From the NCBI RefSeq assembly GCF_003326475.1, contig NZ_JPWA01000021.1, positions 21,155 to 85,154 of the forward strand: a DNA stretch of 64,000 bases, given 5' to 3'. Below, in pieces: positions 9,516 to 17,156 of the stretch. The translations under genes and the position numbers were made by a program. The number at the start of each line of letters is the position of its first letter. Position 1 is the first letter of the stretch. This DNA is from Thalassospira xianhensis MCCC 1A02616 (GTDB lineage: Bacteria; Pseudomonadota; Alphaproteobacteria; Rhodospirillales; Thalassospiraceae). Under the pieces are notes generated by a model that was not told the DNA's origin, did no database searches, and saw only the letters and a program-made list of their open reading frames with translations.

Positions 9516-10544
9516 TTACTGACCTACCTTGTTGTTCCATTCCGACAGCCAGGTTTCCTGATTGTCGATGGCAACCTGTGACGGAATCAGATGCAGGTTG
9601 GCAACGGTATCGGCCCCATAGGTCAGGTTTTCGGCAATCTTGTCGGAAACCTTGACGTCCTTGTTGGCCGGGCTGTCGACAAGGTTTTCTGCCAATGCCG
9701 TCTGGATTTCGGTCGAAAGCCAGAAATCCATGAATTCAAGCGCAAGATCGCGGTTCTTACTGCCTTTGGTCAGGACCATGACATTCATGCCGCCCGACTG
9801 ACCTTCTTTCGGGGTTGCCCATTTGATTGGCAAATCCATTTTCGAAAAGCCGGACCATGCAAAGCGCCCGATGGGGGCGGCCCAGATTTCTTCCTGCTGC
9901 ATCAACTGCACCAGTTGGGAAGAACGGACATAGAAGGTGACGATCTCGTCCTTCTTTTCGCCAACGGCGGCAATCGGGGTTTTGAGCGACGGATCTTCAT
10001 CGCCAAGTGCTTTGCCCAGCATGTATAGGGTCAGCGGGCCCTGTGTGGTCGTGACGTTCGGAAGCGCGACATGGTCAACCACGTCATCCGCCAGAAGATC
10101 GGACCAGCTTTCGACTGTCATCTTGTCAGAACGATAGGCAATCGAGCTGGCATAGAAGGTGTAACCGATGCTCATGCCATCACCGTTCGGATCTTTGGCA
10201 ATGTCATAAAGCTTGTCAAAGTTCGACAGTTTTGATGTATCGACCTTGTCGGTCAGGCCGTCCTTGGCAGCCGCCAGCGCATCACGCATGGAAATAACCG
10301 CAAGGTCGATTACCGGATCGGCTTTGTTGGCTTCGATTTTGGCAAGACGTTCGACCGAGTTGCCGGTTTCAACAACCAGTTCGCAACCGCATTTTTCTTC
10401 GAACGGGTCATACAGGATTTTCTTGAATTCATCCTGTGCAAAACCATAGACCGAAATGGTCAACGTCTTTTCCTGGGCCTTTACCGCACTTACGGACAGC
10501 AAAAGGGCAGCAGAAGCCATAAGCAGTTTTTTCATCGGAATCAC
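9516..10544 (-). CDS. Periplasmic substrate-binding protein, PotD/PotF-like, GTG start likely
   Basis: A 342-residue extracellular binding protein with a Sec signal peptide (MKKLLMASAALLLSVSAVKAQ). Mature motifs are ISVYGFAQDEFKKILYDPFEEKCGCELVVETG and LPIKWATPKEGQSGGMNVMVLTKGS, as in the spermidine/putrescine-iron group. Two starts compete: GTG at 10544, overlapping the lacI stop by 4 bases with GGAG 7 bases upstream, and ATG at 10535, 16 bases from that Shine-Dalgarno. The GTG spacing is better. It delivers the inferred purine substrate to the two permeases downstream. Confidence 0.9.
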   Translation of the reverse strand: MIPMKKLLMASAALLLSVSAVKAQEKTLTISVYGFAQDEFKKILYDPFEEKCGCELVVETGNSVERLAKIEANKADPVIDLAVISMRDALAAAKDGLTDKVDTSKLSNFDKLYDIAKDPNGDGMSIGYTFYASSIAYRSDKMTVESWSDLLADDVVDHVALPNVTTTQGPLTLYMLGKALGDEDPSLKTPIAAVGEKKDEIVTFYVRSSQLVQLMQQEEIWAAPIGRFAWSGFSKMDLPIKWATPKEGQSGGMNVMVLTKGSKNRDLALEFMDFWLSTEIQTALAENLVDSPANKDVKVSDKIAENLTYGADTVANLHLIPSQVAIDNQETWLSEWNNKVGQ

Positions 10545-11605
10545 AGCGTTTCTCCGGTTGGGAAGGGTGCGTCAGGGGAAGCTGCCGGGCCGCTTGACGC
10601 GCGGACCATCAGTTCCATCGAAACCTTGGACGTATCAGCAGTGACGGTCTGTTTTGCCGCCTTGCCATTTTGAACGGTGGATTTGCCCTGTTCGATTTCA
10701 CGGACAAGGGCGGCGATGGCCAGTTCGGCAATCCGGGCCATATCCATATGCACGGTGGTTAGCGAAGGGGTCACAACAGGGGAAAAAATCAGATCGTCAA
10801 AACCGGTTACGCTAACTTGCTGCGGGACCTTGATCCCGGAGGTCTGCAATTCGGTCAGAACGCGAAGGGCATGCAAATCCGAAACGGCGGCAATTGCTGT
10901 GACCCCGTTTTGAACGTGGTCAATCAGGCCAAGCGATGCCCGTTCGCCACGTTCGTGCATCAATGTTTCAAGCCAGATCGTTGTATGACGGGTATTGCGA
11001 CCAAGGGCCGATTTCATGCCCCCTATACGGTCATTCTGCACATTCGATGCCGGATCATGCCCGATCAGAAGAAAGTTCTGATGACCCAGATCGACCAGAT
11101 GACGCGCGACCTTCGCCCCGCCTTCCCAATGGTCCGCCGAAACGGTGTTGCCCGGTGTCGACGGGGTATCGACCATTGCAACAGGGCATCCAACATCGCC
11201 GATCCGTGTGCCTCGACGCGGAATGACGACCAGACCGTCAACGCCACGTTCGATCAGGCGGCTGATGGCCTGTGTCTGGGTGGTGACCTTACCGCGGGAG
11301 TCCGCAATCAGAACCCCATATCCGGCATTTGATGCCGCCGTTTCCATGGCTTGCGCAATTTGCGGGAATAGCGGATTGGAAATATCGGGAAGGACAAGCC
11401 CCAGAACATTTGATCGACCCGTGCGAAGTGCGCGGCCCGCATTACTGGGAACATAACCAAGCTCGTCAGCCTTTTTGCGGATCTTATCAACCAGATCGGC
11501 CGACACCCGGCCTTTTCCTGACAGCGCGTTCGATACGGTTGCCGAAGACACGCCCAAGGCGTCGGCAATCATGCTCATATTAGGTCCGGAACGCGGTGAA
11601 GCCAC
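10541..11605 (-). CDS. LacI-family regulator of the purine-nucleoside operon
   Basis: A 354-residue repressor-type regulator. The N-terminal helix-turn-helix reads IADALGVSSATVSNALSGKGRVS (about residues 12-34), with the hinge helix region GRALRTGRSNVLGLVLPDISNP, then a periplasmic-binding-protein-like effector domain ending SVTGFDDLIFSPVVTPSLTTV. It is the first gene of the operon and overlaps the binding-protein start by four bases, so it controls its own transcription. Effector would be predicted to be a nucleoside, purine base or ribose derivative. An operator-like dyad lies about 55 bases upstream of its start. Confidence 0.93.
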   Translation of the reverse strand: MASPRSGPNMSMIADALGVSSATVSNALSGKGRVSADLVDKIRKKADELGYVPSNAGRALRTGRSNVLGLVLPDISNPLFPQIAQAMETAASNAGYGVLIADSRGKVTTQTQAISRLIERGVDGLVVIPRRGTRIGDVGCPVAMVDTPSTPGNTVSADHWEGGAKVARHLVDLGHQNFLLIGHDPASNVQNDRIGGMKSALGRNTRHTTIWLETLMHERGERASLGLIDHVQNGVTAIAAVSDLHALRVLTELQTSGIKVPQQVSVTGFDDLIFSPVVTPSLTTVHMDMARIAELAIAALVREIEQGKSTVQNGKAAKQTVTADTSKVSMELMVRASSGPAASPDAPFPTGETL

Positions 11606-11657
11606 TTAATACCCCCGTCAAACACCCAAAAGATGTGATCTGGCAACATTGACTAAC

Positions 11658-11675
11658 TGGTTAATCGATTAATCA
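11658..11675. promoter_or_regulatory. Candidate LacI operator upstream of the purine-nucleoside operon
   Basis: TGGTTAATCGATTAATCA is an 18-base dyad with 8 of 9 pairs matching and a central CG, the usual form of LacI-family operators. Its core TTAATCGATTAA is a perfect palindrome. It is the strongest dyad upstream of the lacI-type gene that begins at 11605. Confidence 0.6.
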
Positions 11676-11685
11676 TACGCTACTG

Positions 11686-11703
11686 GACTCTTTTTAAAGA
11701 GTC
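11686..11703. promoter_or_regulatory. Second inverted repeat upstream of lacI-type gene
   Basis: GACTCTTT and AAAGAGTC form a perfect 8-base inverted repeat with a 2-base centre. It lies 28 bases (centre to centre) from the LacI operator candidate. It could be another protein site or a small hairpin; no other function is visible. Confidence 0.35.
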
Positions 11704-11781
11704 GAGGATAAATTTATACAATATCCGTAGGTGGATCATGCCAAAGCAACGGCATTTATGCGAAGCCTTTGAAACAAGGCG

Positions 11782-11814
11782 AAAAACCCGGGCGCGGAAA
11801 ATTTCCGGCCCCGG
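11782..11814 (-). terminator. Terminator of the GGT-family gene
   Basis: Read on the minus strand, CCGGG and CGGAAA segments pair with TTTCCG and CCCGG around a short loop, with a 2x2 internal mismatch. A run of five T follows. It lies 39 bases after the stop of the gene ending at 11854. Confidence 0.65.
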
Positions 11815-11853
11815 CGTGGTCGGGATGTGTTTCAGGGGCAGGTTTGCGGGGGG

Positions 11854-13443
11854 TTAAACGATGCCGATGGCAGCCCCGTCGCTGCGTGGATCATGGGCAC
11901 CGTCAACGCTGCCGTCAGGTGCGATCCGGATGATGCCTGCCTGTCCGGCAAGCGCGCTTTGCGCCTCGATTTCACGCAGGATATGCCCGCGATTTTCCAG
12001 TTCGGCAAAGACGGTTGGTCCGGCGTCTGCTTCGAGTTTCAGGCTGTCACGGGAATCAGAAAATGTTTTCCCCAGAAGGAAACGGGGGCGGGAAAGCGCA
12101 TCGGCCGGAGATAATCCGAAATCAGTCAACCGGGTTAATAGCATGGCCAGCGTCTGGGGTTGCCCGTCAGCCCCCTGCGTTCCGTAAAGCAGGCAGGGTT
12201 TGCCGTTCCGCAACGCCAGACCGGGGTTCAATGTATAAAATGGTCGTTTGCCCGGTTTAAGCTGGTTGGGATGGCCGTCGATTGTGCTGAATGCCGCGCC
12301 GCGATTTTGCCAGACAATGCCGGTGTCACCTGCAACAACGCCGCTCCCCCAATCGAAATAGGTGCTTTGCAACACACTGGCGCAATTCCCCTGCGCATCC
12401 GTTGCAGCAAGGAAAACCGTATCGCCGTGGCGGAAGGGATATGGCCATTCCATCGCTTGGTCTATTGCAATATCGGCGGCATTTTTGCGCAGCATTTCAG
12501 CACCCAGCATATCGCTGAAATCAAGGTTCGTACCGTCGGGGTCACCAATCCGGTCGCGTTCAAGAAAGGCGCGCTTGATGGCTTCGATCACCAGATGGAA
12601 ATGATCCGGATTGCTTTCGTCCCAATCCTTGATCCCCAATTCACGCAGGATGCCCATGGTCATCAATGTTGCCAGCCCCTGCGTTGGCGCAGGTGGGGCA
12701 AACAGCGTAACATCCCCATAGTCTAGCGAAACGGCATCCGCCGTCCGGGTGCGGGTCAATTCCAGATCGCGGGCCCGGATCGGAGAACCGGCTTCTTCAA
12801 GGCCCTTGGCAATGCGGGCAGCCAGATCGCCTTCGTAAAAATCACGTGCGCCATTTTTGGCAATCAGTTTCAGGCTTTTGGCGAGGTGCGACTGGACAAA
12901 TATTTCTTCTTCTTTGTAGGGCTGCCCGTTCGGGGCAAAGATTTCGGCAAAGCCCGGCCAGTTGCGATAATCGTCTTTTCGGAAATTCAGCCAGAAACAT
13001 TGCGACTTGCTAACAGGAAAGCCGTTTTCGGCCAGACCAATCGCCGGTTCGATCAGATCGGCAAGCTTGCGCGTTCCGCCCCAGTGACGTGCGGAATGAT
13101 CAAGCGCGTGTTGCCAGCTATCGACCGTGCAGGCGGTGGTCAGGGTTGATGCCGGACCGCGCAAAGGAATAGGGACGCCTGCATCGTATCTGGCATCAAG
13201 TGCGGCCTGTCCGATGCCAAGGAACGATGAAACCTTGCCGGTTCTGTCGGCAACCATCCAGACGGCATCGCCGCCGATGCCGCAAAAATGCGGATATGTC
13301 ACGGCGAGAACCGATGCGGTGGTCACAACAGCCTCAATCGCGGTTCCGCCGTCACGCAGGACCTGGGCGCCTGCTTCACTGGCGGCGATACTCGGGCTTG
13401 TGACCATCGCGCGATAGGGTGTGGAAATGTTGGCAGCACGCAT
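11854..13443 (-). CDS. Gamma-glutamyltransferase-family Ntn hydrolase (HpxW-like branch possible)
   Basis: A 529-residue self-processing N-terminal-nucleophile hydrolase. The start is the ATG at 13443, with GGAAGA 7 bases upstream; in-frame codons further upstream lack a ribosome site and run through the operator. The large-subunit start TSPSIAASEAGAQVLRDGG and HFCGIGGDA fit the family. The predicted nucleophile is Thr342 in GDTVFLAATDAQGN, where autocleavage would make the small subunit. The small-subunit sequence (SGVVAGDTGIVWQNRG, then GADGQPQT) resembles, from memory, the oxamate amidohydrolase HpxW more than E. coli Ggt. No Sec signal peptide is seen, so it is probably cytoplasmic, unlike periplasmic glutathione-degrading Ggt. 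Substrate is unproven: a gamma-glutamyl compound or a small amide. Confidence 0.85.
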   Translation of the reverse strand: MRAANISTPYRAMVTSPSIAASEAGAQVLRDGGTAIEAVVTTASVLAVTYPHFCGIGGDAVWMVADRTGKVSSFLGIGQAALDARYDAGVPIPLRGPASTLTTACTVDSWQHALDHSARHWGGTRKLADLIEPAIGLAENGFPVSKSQCFWLNFRKDDYRNWPGFAEIFAPNGQPYKEEEIFVQSHLAKSLKLIAKNGARDFYEGDLAARIAKGLEEAGSPIRARDLELTRTRTADAVSLDYGDVTLFAPPAPTQGLATLMTMGILRELGIKDWDESNPDHFHLVIEAIKRAFLERDRIGDPDGTNLDFSDMLGAEMLRKNAADIAIDQAMEWPYPFRHGDTVFLAATDAQGNCASVLQSTYFDWGSGVVAGDTGIVWQNRGAAFSTIDGHPNQLKPGKRPFYTLNPGLALRNGKPCLLYGTQGADGQPQTLAMLLTRLTDFGLSPADALSRPRFLLGKTFSDSRDSLKLEADAGPTVFAELENRGHILREIEAQSALAGQAGIIRIAPDGSVDGAHDPRSDGAAIGIV

Positions 13444-13514
13444 ATCGGCATCTTCCGTAATAGATGGTTGGGTTGGAAATGAACGATCAGATTGTGTGGA
13501 TCGACGGTGGCGCA

Positions 13515-13526
13515 ATTGCATGCAAT
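13515..13526. promoter_or_regulatory. Candidate GntR operator, GGT/gntR divergent promoter
   Basis: ATTGCATGCAAT is a perfect 12-base palindrome between the divergent GGT-family gene and the GntR gene. A partial second copy, TTGCATCCAT (13540-13549), lies 24 bases further on. The same palindrome recurs at 14839-14852 in front of the transporter, which supports it being the GntR-binding site. Confidence 0.7.
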
Positions 13527-13570
13527 CGACTATACAGAGTTGCATCCATCATTATTGTTGCCGGGATCTT

Positions 13571-14284
13571 ATGAAGGCTTCTGATAAAGCAAAGCATCGC
13601 AATGAACTGATCAGTTCGGCATTGCGGTCCGCAATTCTTGAACGTGTTCTGCTGCCCGGTATGAAGCTGCCCGAAGATTCCCTTGGTGAACGCTTCGGCG
13701 TCAGCCGTACTTTGATCCGTCAGGCGCTTGAACGGCTTGCAGCCGAGGGGCTTGTGGAACTTCGGCGCAATCGCGGGGCGATGGTTGCGAAGCCAAGCCT
13801 TGAAGAAGCCCGAGATATATTCGAGTTGCGTACCCAGATCGAGGACCTTGTGATCAGCCGCGTGATCAAGGAGATGACCCCGGAAAAGCTGGTTGAACTT
13901 GAAGCCCATCTTGCCAAAGAGATCGAGGCGGAACACGCGTCCGAACCGATTTCGATCCGGCTTGCGACCGAGTTTCATATCCTTCTGGCAAAGCTGGCCG
14001 GAAGCCCGGTTTTGTTGCGTTACGTCGAAGAAATCGGCTATCGCTGCGGGCTGACATTGTCGCTTTATGCGCGGCCGCATTCGACCGATTGCGGCATACA
14101 GGAACACCGCCAGATTATTGATTCCCTCGCCCGTGGGGACGAGGAAAAGGCGCGTGAATTGATGCGTTCGCACCTGACGGCAGTTGCCGACCGGGCGTTG
14201 ATCACGCGCAAGGAAGCAGGGCCGCTTGTGTATCTTGATGCGCTTGAACCCTATGCCCGCAAAGTGCGTGACGGTCAGGAATAG
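13571..14284 (+). CDS. GntR-family regulator, FadR/FCD subfamily
   Basis: A 237-residue regulator. The winged helix lies at about residues 10-72 (LPEDSLGERFGVSRTLIRQALERLAAEGLVELRRNRGAMV). A C-terminal all-helical FCD effector domain follows, with the metal-site-type histidines in EFHILL, EHRQII and RSHLTAV. The start ATG at 13571 is chosen because longer in-frame reading runs back through the operator and lacks coding character. It is divergent from the GGT-family gene and convergent with the NTF2-fold gene. Both neighbouring promoter regions carry ATTGCATGCAAT, close to the TTGTATACAA-type sites of this subfamily, so it very likely controls the whole locus to 20925. The effector is probably the pathway substrate, unknown. 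Confidence 0.92.
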   Translation: MKASDKAKHRNELISSALRSAILERVLLPGMKLPEDSLGERFGVSRTLIRQALERLAAEGLVELRRNRGAMVAKPSLEEARDIFELRTQIEDLVISRVIKEMTPEKLVELEAHLAKEIEAEHASEPISIRLATEFHILLAKLAGSPVLLRYVEEIGYRCGLTLSLYARPHSTDCGIQEHRQIIDSLARGDEEKARELMRSHLTAVADRALITRKEAGPLVYLDALEPYARKVRDGQE

Positions 14285-14330
14285 ACCGTCACACTGAGGT
14301 GAGTCCGACGGTAAGAGCCGTGACACCAGA

Positions 14331-14756
14331 TCAGGCTCGAGTGCCTTGGCGGATCAGAATGCGTTCCGCACTTTCATTCCAGACATCCATTTTAACGATC
14401 TTGCCGTCCCGAATGACAAAGCGGTCAACGTAACGATTGCCGTCGAACGGTGTTCCATCCGGCCATTCGCCATATAGCGTGCCCACGCTATAAACCACGG
14501 TTTCGTCTTTGCCCGGTGCAACGTCGAACTGTCCGAACTTCTTTTTCACCCATTTATAGCGTGCCGCGTTAAAGGCGGTCGTACCCGACGGATGGTCGTA
14601 TTTCGCGCCGTCGGTAAAGGTGATGACAACATCGTCCGACATATAGGTTGCGGCCTTTTCCGGATCTGGCTTCATTGATGCGTCCAGAAAATCGCGCACA
14701 ATTTGGGCGTCGGGTGACAATAGTTCCGGGGCATCCGGGGCAAGTGCGGCGGTCAT
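14331..14756 (-). CDS. NTF2-fold (SnoaL-like) protein of the GntR locus
   Basis: A 141-residue protein with a cone-shaped NTF2-like fold: a helix-rich start (IVRDFLDASMKPDPEKAATYMSDDVVITF) and strands ending GNRYVDRFVIRDGKIVKMDVWNESAERIL. Such proteins are small-molecule isomerases, hydrolases or stabilising partners; no catalytic residues can be assigned with confidence here. The ATG has GAGG 7 bases upstream. It is transcribed away from the transporter, from the intergenic region that contains two copies of the GntR palindrome, so it is probably in the same regulon. Similarly small NTF2-fold proteins occur in oxalurate/cyanurate pathways (HpxZ, AtzH), but this one does not look like a close relative. 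Confidence 0.8.
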   Translation of the reverse strand: MTAALAPDAPELLSPDAQIVRDFLDASMKPDPEKAATYMSDDVVITFTDGAKYDHPSGTTAFNAARYKWVKKKFGQFDVAPGKDETVVYSVGTLYGEWPDGTPFDGNRYVDRFVIRDGKIVKMDVWNESAERILIRQGTRA

Positions 14757-14814
14757 CTTGTATCCTCGTTTCGTGCGATTGATCTTTGATCAGCATAATA
14801 CGGCGGCAGATTTT

Positions 14815-14852
14815 TTGCATGCACTAATTTTATGCAATAATTGCATGCAATT
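14815..14852. promoter_or_regulatory. Tandem GntR operator candidates, NTF2/transporter divergent promoter
   Basis: Two copies of the GntR palindrome: TTGCATGCAC at 14815-14824 (one mismatch) and the perfect 14-base AATTGCATGCAATT at 14839-14852. Centres are 26 bases apart. They sit between the NTF2-fold gene (minus) and the binding-protein gene (plus), matching the site at 13515. Confidence 0.7.
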
Positions 14853-14994
14853 TGCGTATACATGAGGCAATCCAAGTCGGAAGTCTGGTGTGAAAACTGA
14901 TAGTGTCTTGAATTAAAACGATTTTGATTCTTGGCACGTGGCTTGCTGCACTGCGAAGGCCAACAGGCACTTCAAAATAATCAGGGAGTCTCAC

Positions 14995-16185
14995 ATGTCT
15001 GCTTATTCGCCTATCCCGAAACTGACACGGCGTGCCGCGCTTTTGGGGGCTGCTGCTGTGCTGATGCTTGCCAGTGCATTGCCGGTTACCGCTGTACGTG
15101 CCGAGGATACCGTGAAGCTTGGTCTTGTCGCAGCCCTGAGTGGCCAGTCGGCCAAGTCGGGGGAGGCCATCACGCGCGGCATTACCCTTGCGATCGACAA
15201 GATCAATGCCGAGGGTGGGGTTCTTGGCAAGCCGCTGGAACTTGTATCGCGCGATGATGAAAGCAACCCGGGGAAGGGTCTTGTCGCGGCGCGTGAACTG
15301 GCGCAGCGCGAAGGGGTTGCTGCCCTGATCGGTGGTCTTGATACGCCTGTATCGCTCGCCATCGTGCCGTTTGCTAATCAGCAGAAAATTCCGTTTGTTG
15401 GTCCTTGGGCGGCCGGTACGCCGATCACCAAAAACGGTGCGGAAGAAAACTATGTTTTCCGTGTCTCCGCCGTGGATGAATATGTCGACGAAGCGATCAC
15501 CGAATATCTGGTGAAGAAATACGGTGCCAAAAAACCGGGCATGATCCTGATCAACAACCCATGGGGGGAGTCTAATGAGAAGGGGCTTCTAAAGGCGCTA
15601 GAAAAACGCAGCATGCCCAATGCCGGGATTGAAAAGTTTGAATCAAATGATGTTGATGTTGTCCCGCAGCTGACACGCCTTAAGGAAAACGGAGCAGATT
15701 CCCTGTTTGTGGTTGCCAACGTGGCCCCGACCGCGCAGGTCGTTAAATCGCTTGATCGCATGGGCTGGGATGTTCCGATTTCATCGCATTGGGGCCCGGC
15801 TGGTGGTCGTTTTACCGAACTTGCCGGTGCCAGTGGCGAAAAGGTTCATTTCATCCAGACCTATCTCTTTACCGATGCCTCAAGCCCGATGTTCGTGAAG
15901 CTTCAGGAAAAATTCCCGGAAATCAAAACGCTGGCCGACGTTACCCCGGCGACCGGTATCGCTAATGCCTATGACGCGACCCTTTTGATTGCCGCAGCTA
16001 TCGAAAAGGCTGGTTCGACTGAAGGCCCGGCTGTTCGGCAGGCAATGTACGAGATCAGCGGGATCGAAGGCATGATCAAAACCTATGACAAGCCATTCAC
16101 CCCGGATGATCAGGATGCGCTTGGTCCGGAAGACTACACCTTCGCGAAGTTTGTCGAAGGCGAAATCATTCCGATCACTGACTGA
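14995..16185 (+). CDS. HAAT-family periplasmic binding protein (LivJ-like)
   Basis: A 396-residue class I binding protein. The start ATG at 14995 has AGGGAG 6 bases upstream; a longer in-frame start at 14938 lacks this. The signal peptide has a twin-arginine-like TRRAALLGAA and ends near VRAED (about residue 38). Mature sequence begins TVKLGLVAALSGQSAKSGEAITRGITLAIDKINAEGGVLGKPL, the classic Peripla_BP_6 opening. The family binds branched-chain amino acids, amides, urea and aromatic acids. The local enzymes point to a nitrogen-containing ligand, but it cannot be named. It heads the transporter operon and is followed by a strong hairpin. Confidence 0.92.
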   Translation: MSAYSPIPKLTRRAALLGAAAVLMLASALPVTAVRAEDTVKLGLVAALSGQSAKSGEAITRGITLAIDKINAEGGVLGKPLELVSRDDESNPGKGLVAARELAQREGVAALIGGLDTPVSLAIVPFANQQKIPFVGPWAAGTPITKNGAEENYVFRVSAVDEYVDEAITEYLVKKYGAKKPGMILINNPWGESNEKGLLKALEKRSMPNAGIEKFESNDVDVVPQLTRLKENGADSLFVVANVAPTAQVVKSLDRMGWDVPISSHWGPAGGRFTELAGASGEKVHFIQTYLFTDASSPMFVKLQEKFPEIKTLADVTPATGIANAYDATLLIAAAIEKAGSTEGPAVRQAMYEISGIEGMIKTYDKPFTPDDQDALGPEDYTFAKFVEGEIIPITD

Positions 16186-16192
16186 TTCCGAT

Positions 16193-16234
16193 TTTCCCTG
16201 CGGCCCTGCCTTACCTGTTGTGGCCGCAGGGAAA
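16193..16234 (+). promoter_or_regulatory. Intercistronic hairpin after the binding-protein gene
   Basis: A perfect 13-base inverted repeat, TTTCCCTGCGGCC (16193-16205) with GGCCGCAGGGAAA (16222-16234), starts 7 bases after the binding-protein stop. No T run follows. A second 7-base repeat (16232-16238 with 16252-16258) overlaps it. Such structures usually protect the upstream message or lower read-through, giving more binding protein than permease. Confidence 0.6.
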
Positions 16235-16278
16235 CCGCGTGCCATTTTGCTGCGGTTTCGTGCGAAGGATAATTTGCA

Positions 16279-17154
16279 ATGACCTTGTTAATGGCCGCCC
16301 TGATTACCGGTATCGGTTTGGGCAGCATGTATGGCCTGATCGCGCTTGGCTTTCAGATCACTTATTCGGTTTCATCCAAAGTCAATTTTGCCCAGGGCAG
16401 CATGGTCATGCTTGGGGCTGTTTTGGGTTTTGTTTTCTGTCAGCAGTATGGAATGCCGGTGATTTTGGGTTATCCGCTGGCCATTCTGTGCTGTGGCGTG
16501 ATGGGTGTTCTTGTTGAATTTTTCCTTGTCCGTCCGTTTGCGGTTCGCAATTCCGAAGCGTGGCTGATGGCAACCGTGGCAGGCGGTATTTTGCTTGATA
16601 ACGCGGTGCTGTTTACCTTCGGAAATGAACCCAGAACCTTGCCATCGGTTCTTGTGGAAGACAGCTGGAATATTCTTGGCAGCGGGGTTTATCCGCAACA
16701 AATCCTGATCCCGATTGCAGCAATTGGTGTCGCATTGGGATTGCATGCGCTGTTTCGTCATACCCGACAGGGCCGGGCGTTGCTGGCAGTTGTGCAAAAC
16801 CAGACAGCGGCGAAGCTTATGGGGATCAACACCACGGTCATGGTGACCGGATCCTTTGCCATATCATCAATGCTGGCCGGGTGTGCCGGACTTTTGATCG
16901 CACCGCTTTTTTCCGTGCATTCAGACATGGGAACGCTGTTTGGCCTGAAGGCTTTTGCGGTTGCCATTCTGGGCGGCATGACATCGGCTTATAGCGTCAT
17001 GCTGGCGGGGTTCATCTATGGGATGGTCGAGGCCGCTGTGACCACCTATCTCGGTTCGTCCTATACCTTCATCGTTGTCTTTGCACTGGTGATCGCGGTT
17101 CTGACGATCAAGCCAAGTGGCCTGTTTGGCCGTGCTGCCATCAAGAAGGTGTAG
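16279..17154 (+). CDS. HAAT-family ABC permease (LivH-like)
   Basis: A 291-residue permease with about eight hydrophobic segments, beginning LLMAALITGIGLGSMYGLIALGFQITYSVSSKVNFAQGSMVMLGA, which is the LivH opening with the conserved NFAQG. The coupling motif region AKLMGINTTVMVTGSFAISSMLAGCAG is also present. It lies 93 bases after the binding-protein gene, the gap being filled by hairpins, and 2 bases before the fused LivM-LivG-LivF gene with which it forms the importer. Confidence 0.92.
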   Translation: MTLLMAALITGIGLGSMYGLIALGFQITYSVSSKVNFAQGSMVMLGAVLGFVFCQQYGMPVILGYPLAILCCGVMGVLVEFFLVRPFAVRNSEAWLMATVAGGILLDNAVLFTFGNEPRTLPSVLVEDSWNILGSGVYPQQILIPIAAIGVALGLHALFRHTRQGRALLAVVQNQTAAKLMGINTTVMVTGSFAISSMLAGCAGLLIAPLFSVHSDMGTLFGLKAFAVAILGGMTSAYSVMLAGFIYGMVEAAVTTYLGSSYTFIVVFALVIAVLTIKPSGLFGRAAIKKV

Positions 17155-17156
17155 GG

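Noticed and set aside
13421..14284. Longer start for the GntR regulator
   Set aside because: It would run through the operator palindrome and the divergent promoter; the ATG at 13571 matches the family's usual length.
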